From positions 310,984 through 374,983 of the forward strand of contig NZ_LMIU01000001.1 in assembly GCF_001428845.1 (NCBI RefSeq): 64,000 nucleotides of DNA. Direction: 5' to 3'. This DNA is from Achromobacter sp. Root83. Lineage in GTDB: Bacteria > Pseudomonadota > Gammaproteobacteria > Burkholderiales > Burkholderiaceae_B. Shown piece after piece: positions 8,693-18,484 of this stretch. A model generated the notes under the pieces. That model saw nothing but the letters and a program-made list of their open reading frames with translations, ran no database searches and was not told where the DNA came from. The position numbers and the translations under genes were made by a program. Position 1 is the stretch's first letter. Each line of letters opens with the position of its first letter.

Positions 8693-10432
8693 CTAGAGTC
8701 CTGAACGGTAGAGGTCCGTCGCCGCCAGCACCGTTTCCATCTGCACAGTATGCGCGAAAACGAATCGGTCGCCGTAGACGGTTTCATCCGGAAACTCCGA
8801 GATCAGCGCCAGCGGCAGCTCCTCCCGGTCGGTCTCCGTGACCTGCACCGGAATGCCGTTCAGCACGTCAAAGCCCGATTCGAGCGCGTGTGCATGGAAT
8901 AGTTCCAGTTGACGGGCGTTGAACTCCACCAGCCCGGGCACATTGCGGGCCAGCCGGGCAGTGACGCCTTCGATCAGGCGGCGGGCGCGTTCGCGCCAGC
9001 CGGGATGATGGCGCAGCACCAGGAAGAAGCCTTTGGGAATCGTCCAGAGCTCGAAATGACGCGGCAGGTAGCCCGACAAGGGGCGCGTCCATTCGTGCGC
9101 GGGATAGCCGTGCAGGTTGATGTGCAGTTGCGCGCCGCTGATGGCGTGCGCCTGGTGCCTGCCCTCGCGCTCGAAGAACGGCGCATGCTCGCGGTAGGCG
9201 ATGTCGTCGCCCAGCGCGCTGTAGCGCGATGCGTGCAGCATGTGGCGCGGATGGTGGGCGCGCAGGCGGTTAAAGAGCGCGTATCCGTCGGGATTCTCGG
9301 CGGCGATCAGCGCGAAATGCGCATCGCCGCGCGCGTTCAGCGCCTGGGCCGCGCGCAGCGCGCCCACGACGCCCGAGGTTTCGTTGGCGTGCTGCGCCCC
9401 GGAGATGAAGACCGCGGGGCCGGGGCCGCGCACATAGGTGCCCAGCACCGGACGGCCCTGCCGGGACACGGCCTGGAAGGCGTCCCCGCCGAAGGCCGCC
9501 ATGCATCCGGCGATCTGTCCGGCCGACAGCGGTTCGCGTGTCTGCGCCAGCGGGGTGTCGAGCTGCGCCGGTGCGACAGGCGCCAGCGCGGCGAAGGGCT
9601 CCAGCGAGATCTGCACGCGAGCCGCGCCGTCGTGGCGGCGGATGTCGGGGATGATCTGGCCGGGCTGCAGCCCGCGGTCGCCGGACGGACGGCCGGAATG
9701 CTGCTGGAAGTGTTCCAGCAGCGAGAAGTAGATGTCTTCGTGCAGCGCCTCGAAGGTGCTGACGATTTCTTCGTCCACCGGCAGGGCGAAGTCCATGCCC
9801 GGCAGGTCAACGCGGATTTCCAGGCGGTCGAAATACGGTTCGTGCGCGCCCCAGGCATGGTTGCGCACGGTGTCCATGATGCTGCGGAACAGAAGCTGGT
9901 ATTCGGTAGCCTGCGCGGCGTCGGTCTGCACCGCGCCATCGGCGTCCAGCACGCGCAGCCAGCCCGTGGGCGACAGTTCGGGCGTGCCGTCGGGTGCGTG
10001 CCCGACCTGGTTCGGCGCGTACACGCGGGTATCGGTCTTGCGGCCGTCGGCATAGGCCAGGCTGACGTCGTAGTGCAGATCGGCGGCGCCGGGCTGCATG
10101 GTCACACGCACGCCGTCCAGCAGCGCCACGAGCGGATACGCTTCCAGCGTGAAGCGCTTGGCCTGGGCGTGCTCGTGCAGCGGATAGCGCACGGCGACCG
10201 ACACCAGCCCTTCGAGATCGGCTTCTTCCAGGAAGTAATGCAAGAGCGGCTTATAGGCGCTGCGAAAGCGCGCCTTGACGCCGGCCTGCTCCAGACGCGC
10301 CTGCGCCGCGCGGCGGGCCTCCACGCCTTCGAACAGCCAGCCTTCCACGACCGCGCCGCGCCAGGCCGGCGCCAGGTAGGCGTGCGTCCAGGCATCCAGC
10401 GTGCGGTCAAACGATTTTTCCAGCAACGACAT
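8693..10432 (-). CDS. M14-family zinc carboxypeptidase
   Basis: The 579-residue protein has a long N-terminal region of about 330 residues with no recognised motif and a C-terminal M14 carboxypeptidase-type domain. The zinc motif is visible as GAQHANETSG (HxxE, near residue 346), with a NPDGYALFNR stretch following and the third ligand probably in NLHGYPAHEW near residue 440. No signal peptide is seen, so it should be cytoplasmic. It follows the permease genes of a peptide-type ABC importer by 40 bases, in the same direction, suggesting that it trims or de-caps the imported substrate. This job is inferred from position; the peptidase class is well supported. Confidence 0.82.
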   Translation of the reverse strand: MSLLEKSFDRTLDAWTHAYLAPAWRGAVVEGWLFEGVEARRAAQARLEQAGVKARFRSAYKPLLHYFLEEADLEGLVSVAVRYPLHEHAQAKRFTLEAYPLVALLDGVRVTMQPGAADLHYDVSLAYADGRKTDTRVYAPNQVGHAPDGTPELSPTGWLRVLDADGAVQTDAAQATEYQLLFRSIMDTVRNHAWGAHEPYFDRLEIRVDLPGMDFALPVDEEIVSTFEALHEDIYFSLLEHFQQHSGRPSGDRGLQPGQIIPDIRRHDGAARVQISLEPFAALAPVAPAQLDTPLAQTREPLSAGQIAGCMAAFGGDAFQAVSRQGRPVLGTYVRGPGPAVFISGAQHANETSGVVGALRAAQALNARGDAHFALIAAENPDGYALFNRLRAHHPRHMLHASRYSALGDDIAYREHAPFFEREGRHQAHAISGAQLHINLHGYPAHEWTRPLSGYLPRHFELWTIPKGFFLVLRHHPGWRERARRLIEGVTARLARNVPGLVEFNARQLELFHAHALESGFDVLNGIPVQVTETDREELPLALISEFPDETVYGDRFVFAHTVQMETVLAATDLYRSGL

Positions 10433-10472
10433 ACTCAGTATTCCTTCCGGGCCCGCGGGGCCGGATCGATTT

Positions 10473-11342
10473 TCAGACCTTGCCGGTCGGGTCCAGGCGG
10501 TCGCGCAGCCAGTCGCCCAGCAGGTTCAGGCCCAGCACCGTCAGCATGATGGCCAGCCCGGGAAAGACGCTGACCCACCAGGCGGTCTGCATATAGGTGC
10601 GGCCGTCGGCAAGCATACCGCCCCAGCTCGGGATCATGGGATCCACGCCCAGGCCCAGGAAGGTCAGGCTGCTCTCCAGCAGGATGTTGTTGGCCACGTT
10701 CAGGGTCATCAGGATGACCAGCGGACCCAGCAGGTTCGGCACGATGTGATGTCGGATCATGGCCAGGTCGCGCACGCCGAAGGCGCGGGCGGCCAGCACG
10801 AATTCACGCTCGCGCAGCGCCAGCACCTGCGCCCGCACCAGCCGTGCGTATTGCACCCACTGCGACACGATCATGAAGAAAATGACGTTGAACAGCCCGC
10901 CGCCCAGGATCGCGATGAACGTGATGGCCACCAGGATGAACGGCAGCGCAAGCTGCACGTCGGCGAAGCGCATGACGATCATGTCCCAGAAGCCGCGGTA
11001 GTAACCGGCGATGAGGCCCATGACGATGCCCAGCAGCGCGCCGCCGATGACGGACGCAAAGCCCACCATCAGCGAGATCTTGCCGCCGACGATGACGCGG
11101 GCCAGCACATCGCGGCCGAGGGGGTCGGTGCCGAAGGGATGGGCGGCCGACGAGAAGGGCGCCATCAGGCGGCCAGCCAGATCCATGGATTCGCCGCCGT
11201 CCGGAAAGAGCCAGCCAGAGGTCAGCACCAGCGTGACCATGACGCCGGTCAACAGCGCGCCCAGTATGAATTCCAGCGAGCGGTAGCGGCTGCGCGGCTT
11301 GAACGCCTTGGGGGCGGTGGCGGTAGGTGTGGTTGTCTGCAT
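10473..11342 (-). CDS. Peptide ABC transporter permease, DppC/GsiD type
   Basis: The 289-residue inner-membrane permease has an N-terminal cytoplasmic tail, a first helix (LEFILGALLTGVMVTLVLTS), a periplasmic loop with PFGTDPLGRDVLARV, and about five further helices. The EAA-type loop is seen around AARAFGVRDLAMIRHHIVPN. This is the second permease subunit of dipeptide/oligopeptide/glutathione importers. I chose the ATG at 11342, five bases after the stop of the partner permease; a longer open frame exists upstream but overlaps that partner. It is part of a leftward operon ordered ATPase, binding protein, permease, permease, peptidase, the gene order of gsiABCD. Confidence 0.92.
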   Translation of the reverse strand: MQTTTPTATAPKAFKPRSRYRSLEFILGALLTGVMVTLVLTSGWLFPDGGESMDLAGRLMAPFSSAAHPFGTDPLGRDVLARVIVGGKISLMVGFASVIGGALLGIVMGLIAGYYRGFWDMIVMRFADVQLALPFILVAITFIAILGGGLFNVIFFMIVSQWVQYARLVRAQVLALREREFVLAARAFGVRDLAMIRHHIVPNLLGPLVILMTLNVANNILLESSLTFLGLGVDPMIPSWGGMLADGRTYMQTAWWVSVFPGLAIMLTVLGLNLLGDWLRDRLDPTGKV

Positions 11343-11347
11343 AAGGC

Positions 11348-12271
11348 TCAGCGCGTGCGGATACGGGGATCGACGATGCCGTAGGCGATGTCGACGATCA
11401 GGTTGACCAGGACGATGACGGTGGCCAGCACGGTGACCGTGCCTTGCAGCACCGGGTAGTCGCGGCCCGAGATGGCGTCGAACGCCAAGGTACCCAGGCC
11501 GGGCCAGTTGAACACCATCTCGATCACCACGATGCCGCCGATCAGGCCGCCGAACTGCAGGCCCAGGTAGGTGATGAGCGGAATCGCGCAATTGCGCAGC
11601 GCATGCTTGTACAGCACGACGCGTTCCTTCAGGCCCTTGCTGCGCGCCACCATGATGTACTGCGCCGACAGCGTCTCCAGCATCGTGGTGCGCACCAGCC
11701 GGATATTGGTGGCGCTGAGGATGACGGCCATCGTGAGCGACGGCAGCACCAGGCTGGCCGGCCCGCTCCAGCCCGACGGCGGCAGCAGCGGGAAGGTGAT
11801 CGACAGCAGCAGCACCAGCATCAGCGCCAGCCAGAAGTTCGGAAACGACAGGCCTACCAGCGACAAAATGCGGATGGCCTGGTCGGTGGCCTTGCCGCGC
11901 TTGATGGCGGCCTGGATGCCCAGCGGCAGGGAGATCAGGATAGAGGCGATCAGCGACGTGAAGGCCAGCATCAGCGTGGCGGGCAGGGCGTCGCCGATCA
12001 GCTTGGCCACCGACGTGCCGCCCATGAAGCTGCGGCCGAAATCGCCGTGCAGCAGGCCCTGCATGTACGACAGGTATTGTTCGTGGAACGGGCGGTTCAG
12101 CCCGAGCGCCTGGCGGATGTTGGCCAGGTCTTGTTCGGTGACGCTGCCCGAACCCTGGCTGAGCATCAGCGCGGGGTCGCCGGTCAGGCGCACGGCATAA
12201 GAGACAAGCAGTGTCACGGCGACAATCACGAAGACGGCCTGCAACACGCGTTTGATGAGAAATCCGGTCAT
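11348..12271 (-). CDS. Peptide ABC transporter permease, DppB/GsiC type
   Basis: The 307-residue protein is the first permease subunit of a peptide-type ABC importer. It starts with the family-typical helix FLIKRVLQAVFVIVAVTLL, has the periplasmic loop with RLTGDPALMLS and LGLNRPFHEQYLSY, and carries the cytoplasmic EAA-like loop (ARSKGLKERVVLYKHALRN). The length agrees with GsiC (306) and DppB. It lies 152 bases downstream of the binding-protein gene and directly before the second permease. Substrate specificity rests with the binding protein and is not resolved here. Confidence 0.93.
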   Translation of the reverse strand: MTGFLIKRVLQAVFVIVAVTLLVSYAVRLTGDPALMLSQGSGSVTEQDLANIRQALGLNRPFHEQYLSYMQGLLHGDFGRSFMGGTSVAKLIGDALPATLMLAFTSLIASILISLPLGIQAAIKRGKATDQAIRILSLVGLSFPNFWLALMLVLLLSITFPLLPPSGWSGPASLVLPSLTMAVILSATNIRLVRTTMLETLSAQYIMVARSKGLKERVVLYKHALRNCAIPLITYLGLQFGGLIGGIVVIEMVFNWPGLGTLAFDAISGRDYPVLQGTVTVLATVIVLVNLIVDIAYGIVDPRIRTR

Positions 12272-12423
12272 AAGGCGCCGCCCCGGTTTTCGCCGGGATG
12301 AGTAGGTGGGGTTAAAGCTTCAACAGGCATCACAAACATGCATCGTTCTGGCGGAACGCCGCGGATCCGGCTCGGCCGGGTCCGCGGCTGCTCCCTGGGG
12401 GAGGCGCGTAACGCTTCGGGGGG

Positions 12424-13956
12424 TTACTGCACTTCGGTTGCAAGGAAGCGGAAGCGGATGTCGCCCGGAACCTCCAGGTTCTTCACGCGCTTGTTCACGC
12501 CCACGATCGTGTTCAGGCTGTACAGCGGCAGTTCCAGCGCCTGGTCGGCGACATATGCGGCGATCTCCTGCAGCATGGCTTCGCGCTTCTTCACGTCATA
12601 GACCGTGCGCTGCGCTTCCAGCATGCCATTGAGCTTGGCGTCGTTGTCGTACGGATTCCACTTCTGGCCCGTGTGATACATCAGGTAGGCCGTGTTGTCG
12701 TAGTCGTACGTCCAGCCGCCCCATTGGTTCTGCCACATCTCGCCCGTCTTGCCGCCGGGGATGATGTCGTTGAGCAGCACGCCGGTTTCGTAGGGCTTGA
12801 TGGTGGCGCGCACGCCCACGCCTTGCAGATAGCCGGACACCGCCTGGGCCACTTCGCGGAAGTTCGAATCGCTGCCGCGCACGTCGATCTGCACCGTGGC
12901 GCCCGGCTTCACGCCGGCGGCGGCCAGCAGCTTCTTGGCTTCGGCGGGGTTGAAGGGCAGGGGCTTCTGTTCCGGGTTGAAACCGAACGATTGCGGGCCC
13001 TGGAAGCTGGCGATGGTCTTGGCCTGGCCGAGCAGCAACTGCTTGACGATGGCGTCGCGGTCGACGGCCATGATCAGCGCGCGGCGTACGTCGCGGCTTT
13101 GCGTGATGCCGTTCTTGGTGTTGTAGCGCAACGCGAAGGCCACCGGGCCGCCGGTGGAGATGACGTCGGCATTGCCCGACTTCTTCACGGTCTCGATCAG
13201 GCCCAGCGGGATCAGCGTGGCGATGTCGATGCGGCCGGCCTGCAGCTCGGCGACCTGCGTGCCGGGCTCGCCGATGAACCGGTACACCACCTTGTCCAGC
13301 TTGGGCTTGCCGCCCCAGTACTCGTCGTTGCGCGCGAGCGTCACGTTGACCTTGGGCTGGTAGCTTTCAAACTTGAACGGGCCGGTGCCGACCGGGTTCG
13401 TATTGAAGTTGTCCTCGCCCTTTTCCTTGATGTACTTGGGCGGCACGATCATCGCGCCATAGCCGGCCAGCTTGGTCAGCAGAACGGGATCGGGCTGCTT
13501 CAGGATGAAGTCCACCGTGTACTCGTCCACCACCTTGATCTCGCCGATCGAGTCGTAGTTCGACTTTTGCGGACCCTTGGCGCCTTCCGCGCCCAACAGG
13601 CGATCAAACGTGAACTTCACGGCTTCGGCGTTGAAGGGCTCGCCGTTATGGAACTTGACGCCTTCGCGCAGCTTGAAGCGCAGGCGCTTGTTGTCGTCCA
13701 GGTACTCCCAGCTGGTGGCCAGGCCCGGCTGCAGCTTCAGGTCGGCGCCGCGCATGGTCAGGCCGTCGTACAGGTTGCCGCCCACCGAACCCCAGAAGGT
13801 CACGAAGGTGTCGATGGGATCCCAGCTTCCCGGATCCTGGTTGATGGCGACGCTGAGCGTGCCCGCCGCGTGCGCGGACGAGACAACGGCGGGCAGCGCG
13901 CCGCCCAGCGCCAAGGTCAGGGCGGTGGCGGTGAAGGTGGTGCGTAGGAATTGCAT
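12424..13956 (-). CDS. Peptide ABC transporter substrate-binding protein
   Basis: This 510-residue periplasmic protein belongs to solute-binding family 5 (SBP_bac_5). It has a Sec signal peptide ending at SSAHAA, then LSVAINQDPGSWDPIDTF, LRFKLREGVKFHNGEPF and NPVGTGPFKFESY, all family hallmarks. The length matches GsiB (512). It captures a di/oligopeptide, glutathione-like or other ligand and delivers it to the adjacent permeases. It follows the ATPase gene by 47 bases. The ligand cannot be read from sequence; the linked M14 peptidase favours an amide-bonded ligand. Confidence 0.92.
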   Translation of the reverse strand: MQFLRTTFTATALTLALGGALPAVVSSAHAAGTLSVAINQDPGSWDPIDTFVTFWGSVGGNLYDGLTMRGADLKLQPGLATSWEYLDDNKRLRFKLREGVKFHNGEPFNAEAVKFTFDRLLGAEGAKGPQKSNYDSIGEIKVVDEYTVDFILKQPDPVLLTKLAGYGAMIVPPKYIKEKGEDNFNTNPVGTGPFKFESYQPKVNVTLARNDEYWGGKPKLDKVVYRFIGEPGTQVAELQAGRIDIATLIPLGLIETVKKSGNADVISTGGPVAFALRYNTKNGITQSRDVRRALIMAVDRDAIVKQLLLGQAKTIASFQGPQSFGFNPEQKPLPFNPAEAKKLLAAAGVKPGATVQIDVRGSDSNFREVAQAVSGYLQGVGVRATIKPYETGVLLNDIIPGGKTGEMWQNQWGGWTYDYDNTAYLMYHTGQKWNPYDNDAKLNGMLEAQRTVYDVKKREAMLQEIAAYVADQALELPLYSLNTIVGVNKRVKNLEVPGDIRFRFLATEVQ

Positions 13957-14003
13957 GTTCGCCTCCAGGGACGGAAATCGGGGGTGCCGACGGATGAAAG
14001 GGT

Positions 14004-15857
<1,854 letters not shown>

Positions 15858-15866
15858 CGTGGATTC

Positions 15867-16379
15867 TCACAGCGAGGTGGCGGCGCGGGCGGCCTGGTCG
15901 TACAGGCCCGAGAGCGCGCGCAGGGTATTGGCCAGTTGATGGCTGGCGTCATCCGCGGCGGGGGAGTCGATGAACGGCTTCACGAGGCATTGTTCGCGGA
16001 CTTCGGCGTAGCGCTGGATCGCGGCCGCGCCGGCGTCGGTCGTGGTGTAGACCACTTCCTTGCCGGTCTTGGCGCTTTGCACCACGCCCAGGCGCTCCAG
16101 CTTCTTGAGCGAATAGTTCACCAGATGGGTGTCTTCGACATTCAGCGTAAAGCAGATGTCGGCCAGCTTCTTGCCGCGGCCGCGATGGAACACATGGTTG
16201 AGCACCAGGATGTCCAGCGACGTCAATTCGGGCAGCCCCGCGCAGGCCATGCACCGCACCATCCAGCGGTTGAACGCATGGGACGCGATGATCAGGCCGA
16301 ATTCGACTTCGGACAGTTCTGGCGCGGACGAGGCCAGATGGGAAGAGGAAACGATGGCGTCCCGGACGGAAACAGGCAT
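15867..16379 (-). CDS. MarR-like winged-helix regulator
   Basis: The 170-residue protein looks like a winged-helix DNA-binding protein of the MarR-like group. The central region has LTSLDILVLNHVFHRGRGKK followed by LADICFTLNVEDTHLVNYSLKKLERLG (recognition helix and following helix), then a wing-like VQSAKTGKEVVYTTTDAG. The C-terminal helix probably dimerises. It is the first gene of the leftward peptide-transport operon and probably controls it from the divergent intergenic region at 16380-16749. The ligand is unknown. Confidence 0.82.
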   Translation of the reverse strand: MPVSVRDAIVSSSHLASSAPELSEVEFGLIIASHAFNRWMVRCMACAGLPELTSLDILVLNHVFHRGRGKKLADICFTLNVEDTHLVNYSLKKLERLGVVQSAKTGKEVVYTTTDAGAAAIQRYAEVREQCLVKPFIDSPAADDASHQLANTLRALSGLYDQAARAATSL

Positions 16380-16749
16380 GTGTGAGGCAGATAGGGACGG
16401 ATCAGCGACAAAACGTTGGCGAATTATTGACGATTTGTTTGTATGCAGGCATTCGGGATAACCCCTGAATGCACGCGGCGGGTTCGGATTGTCGGAGCGG
16501 CCGGAACAGCCGGGAATCCGGGCGGCGGCGATGTCGGTTTATTGCGTTGCGTAAATTCCACTATTCGGAAGAAGAATATCTTCTCTCAACTGACGCGCTA
16601 CCTCTGTCAAATATCAAAAATCCCACCTAAAGTCGTCTGTATACAAAAGATATATATTGTAATCAACGATTTCTTTCCGCAAAATTACAAAAAATTGAAC
16701 TCAACGGAGAGGGGCGCACTGGCGGCACGACTGTCTGCGTCAAGCGGGT
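16380..16749. promoter_or_regulatory. AT-rich divergent leader upstream of the TPS genes
   Basis: This gene-free stretch separates the transport operon (-) from the two-partner secretion genes (+). Its right two thirds are conspicuously AT-rich compared with the flanks. It holds a perfect 6-3-6 inverted repeat AGAAGA-ATA-TCTTCT at 16570-16584 and a looser TACAA...TTGTA dyad at 16642-16661 within a run of A/T that could form -10 elements. No open frame in it looks real. It is probably the promoter and operator region for the TPS genes. Confidence 0.55.
16570..16584. promoter_or_regulatory. Inverted repeat, candidate operator
   Basis: AGAAGA (16570-16575), spacer ATA, TCTTCT (16579-16584) form a perfect 15-base dyad about 165 bases before the TpsB start codon. 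Its length and symmetry fit a dimeric repressor or activator site, but no cognate protein can be named. Confidence 0.35.
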
Positions 16750-18459
16750 ATGAAAGGATTTTGGCGGGGGATCGCGGTGTGGATTTGCGCGGGGGCGGCT
16801 GGCGTCCCCGTGATGTCGGAGGCGCAACCGGTGCCGGACGCGGTCTTGCGCGCCACCGACATCCAGCGCCGCCAGGAACAGGAGGTGGATGCGCAGCGCG
16901 CCCGCGCGGCGGCGCGTCCGGATGTGTTGTCGCCTGCGGCGCCGCAGCAAGCTGGCGGCTTGAGCTTTCCCGCCGAAACGCCGTGCTTTGTCATCCGGGA
17001 CCTGTCCTGGGAAGCGGCGGCGCCGCCCGAAGCGCTGGCGCGCGCCGCCAGCGCCGTGCTGGGCCAATGCGTGGGCGGCCTGGGCTTGCGCGCGCTGCAG
17101 GAAGCCTTGATCGGCATGCTGGTCGACGACGGCCAGATCACCGCCCGCGTCGTGGTGCCGGAGCAATCGCTGGCGGCGGGCACCCTGACGCTGCGCTATT
17201 TGCCGGGACGCATATCGGCCGTCAACGGCGAGGGCACGATAGGCTGGTGGCGCACGGCCCTGCCCACGGGTCCTGGCGGAGAACTGAATCAGCGCGACCT
17301 GGATCAGGCGCTTGAGAACGTGCGCCGGCTGGGCAGCCAGGCCGACGCTGTGATCGACATCGCGCCAGGCCCGCAGCCGGGCGACTCCGACATCATCGTG
17401 CGTCCGGGCACGGGCAAGCGCTGGCATGGTTACCTGGGCGGCGACAACGGCGGGATGGACACCGTTGGCAAGTACCAGCTCAACGCCGGCCTGACGCTGG
17501 ATTCCCCGCTGTTCCTGTACGACCAGTTGTCGGTGTCCTGGAACAGCAACGCGCACTGGCGCGATGCGGAATCGCACACGCGCGCCGCCTCCATCAACTA
17601 CAGCATTCCCTTCGGCTACTGGGCGTTCTTCGCGGGCGCCAGCAGATCCACCTACCGCCAGACCGTGGCCGGTTTCGAGGAACCCATCCTTTACGGCGGC
17701 ACCACCAAACAGATTCAGGCGGGCGTGTCGGTCGTGCCCTATCGTGGCACCGCCTACAAGGGCAACCTGGCGTTCACCCTGCTGCGCAAGCGCACCGAAA
17801 GCACACTGAACGACATCCCCATCGATGTCCAGCGCCGCGACGTTACGGGTTACGAGATCAGCTACGGACATCGCCACTATGTGGGCCAGGCAGTGCTGGA
17901 CATCGGCGGCGGCGTGCGCGGCACGCTGCCGCAGTTCTCCGACCAGCCCGGCTATGTCTACGGCGACCCGGACTGGAACGGCCGCAGCACCATCCTCACC
18001 GCCAACGCCGGCCTTTACCTGCCGTTCAAGGTGGCGGAGCAGCCCTTCGCCTATCAGGCCAACTGGCAGATACAGCACGCCAAGACGGCCATCGTGCCGG
18101 CGGACTACTTCACCATCGGCAACCGCTACGCCGTGCGCGGCTTTGACGGGCAGGTGACGCTGGCCGCCGAAGACGGCTGGACGCTGCGCAACGATCTTTC
18201 GCTGGATCTCGAGCGCGTGACGGGCGTCCCGGGCCAGCAGCTTTACACCGGCGTGGACGTGGGGCGCGTCGGCGGGCCGTCCGCGGCGTACCTCTCCGGG
18301 CGGACCCTCGTCGGCGCCGTCGCGGGGCTGCGCGGCCGGTTCTCCCTGCCGTACATCAATGCCAGCTACGACCTGTCCGCCGGCTGGCCGCTGAAAAAGC
18401 CCGAGTCTCTGCAGACCGCATCCACCGTCTTCGCGATGGCCGTGATGTTCGAGTTCTGA
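16750..18459 (+). CDS. TPS outer-membrane transporter, FhaC/CdiB/ShlB type
   Basis: The 569-residue protein is the TpsB partner that exports the effector encoded next to it. A signal peptide (about residues 1-26) is followed by an N-terminal helix/linker rich in Arg and Gln. A POTRA_2 domain (about 78-155) starts at FVIRDLSWEA and contains LGLRALQEALIGMLVDDGQIT. A ShlB-type 16-strand barrel follows to the C-terminus. The conserved VRGF of loop L6 is at residues 462-465, and the protein ends in Phe (AVMFEF), the usual signal for barrel assembly. The 25-base gap to the effector gene indicates one operon. The poorly matched ribosome-binding site may mean low expression. Confidence 0.95.
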   Translation: MKGFWRGIAVWICAGAAGVPVMSEAQPVPDAVLRATDIQRRQEQEVDAQRARAAARPDVLSPAAPQQAGGLSFPAETPCFVIRDLSWEAAAPPEALARAASAVLGQCVGGLGLRALQEALIGMLVDDGQITARVVVPEQSLAAGTLTLRYLPGRISAVNGEGTIGWWRTALPTGPGGELNQRDLDQALENVRRLGSQADAVIDIAPGPQPGDSDIIVRPGTGKRWHGYLGGDNGGMDTVGKYQLNAGLTLDSPLFLYDQLSVSWNSNAHWRDAESHTRAASINYSIPFGYWAFFAGASRSTYRQTVAGFEEPILYGGTTKQIQAGVSVVPYRGTAYKGNLAFTLLRKRTESTLNDIPIDVQRRDVTGYEISYGHRHYVGQAVLDIGGGVRGTLPQFSDQPGYVYGDPDWNGRSTILTANAGLYLPFKVAEQPFAYQANWQIQHAKTAIVPADYFTIGNRYAVRGFDGQVTLAAEDGWTLRNDLSLDLERVTGVPGQQLYTGVDVGRVGGPSAAYLSGRTLVGAVAGLRGRFSLPYINASYDLSAGWPLKKPESLQTASTVFAMAVMFEF

Positions 18460-18484
18460 ATCCGTTATTGCCTACCTGGTGCGC

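Noticed and set aside
16443-17315. A 290-residue open frame upstream of the transporter gene
   Set aside because: It covers the AT-rich leader and overlaps the transporter gene out of frame; its second half is a Gly/Arg-rich shadow.
18479-18484. GTG as the effector start
   Set aside because: Two ATGs follow within three codons and give a more typical signal peptide start; the GTG would only add two residues. Not excluded.
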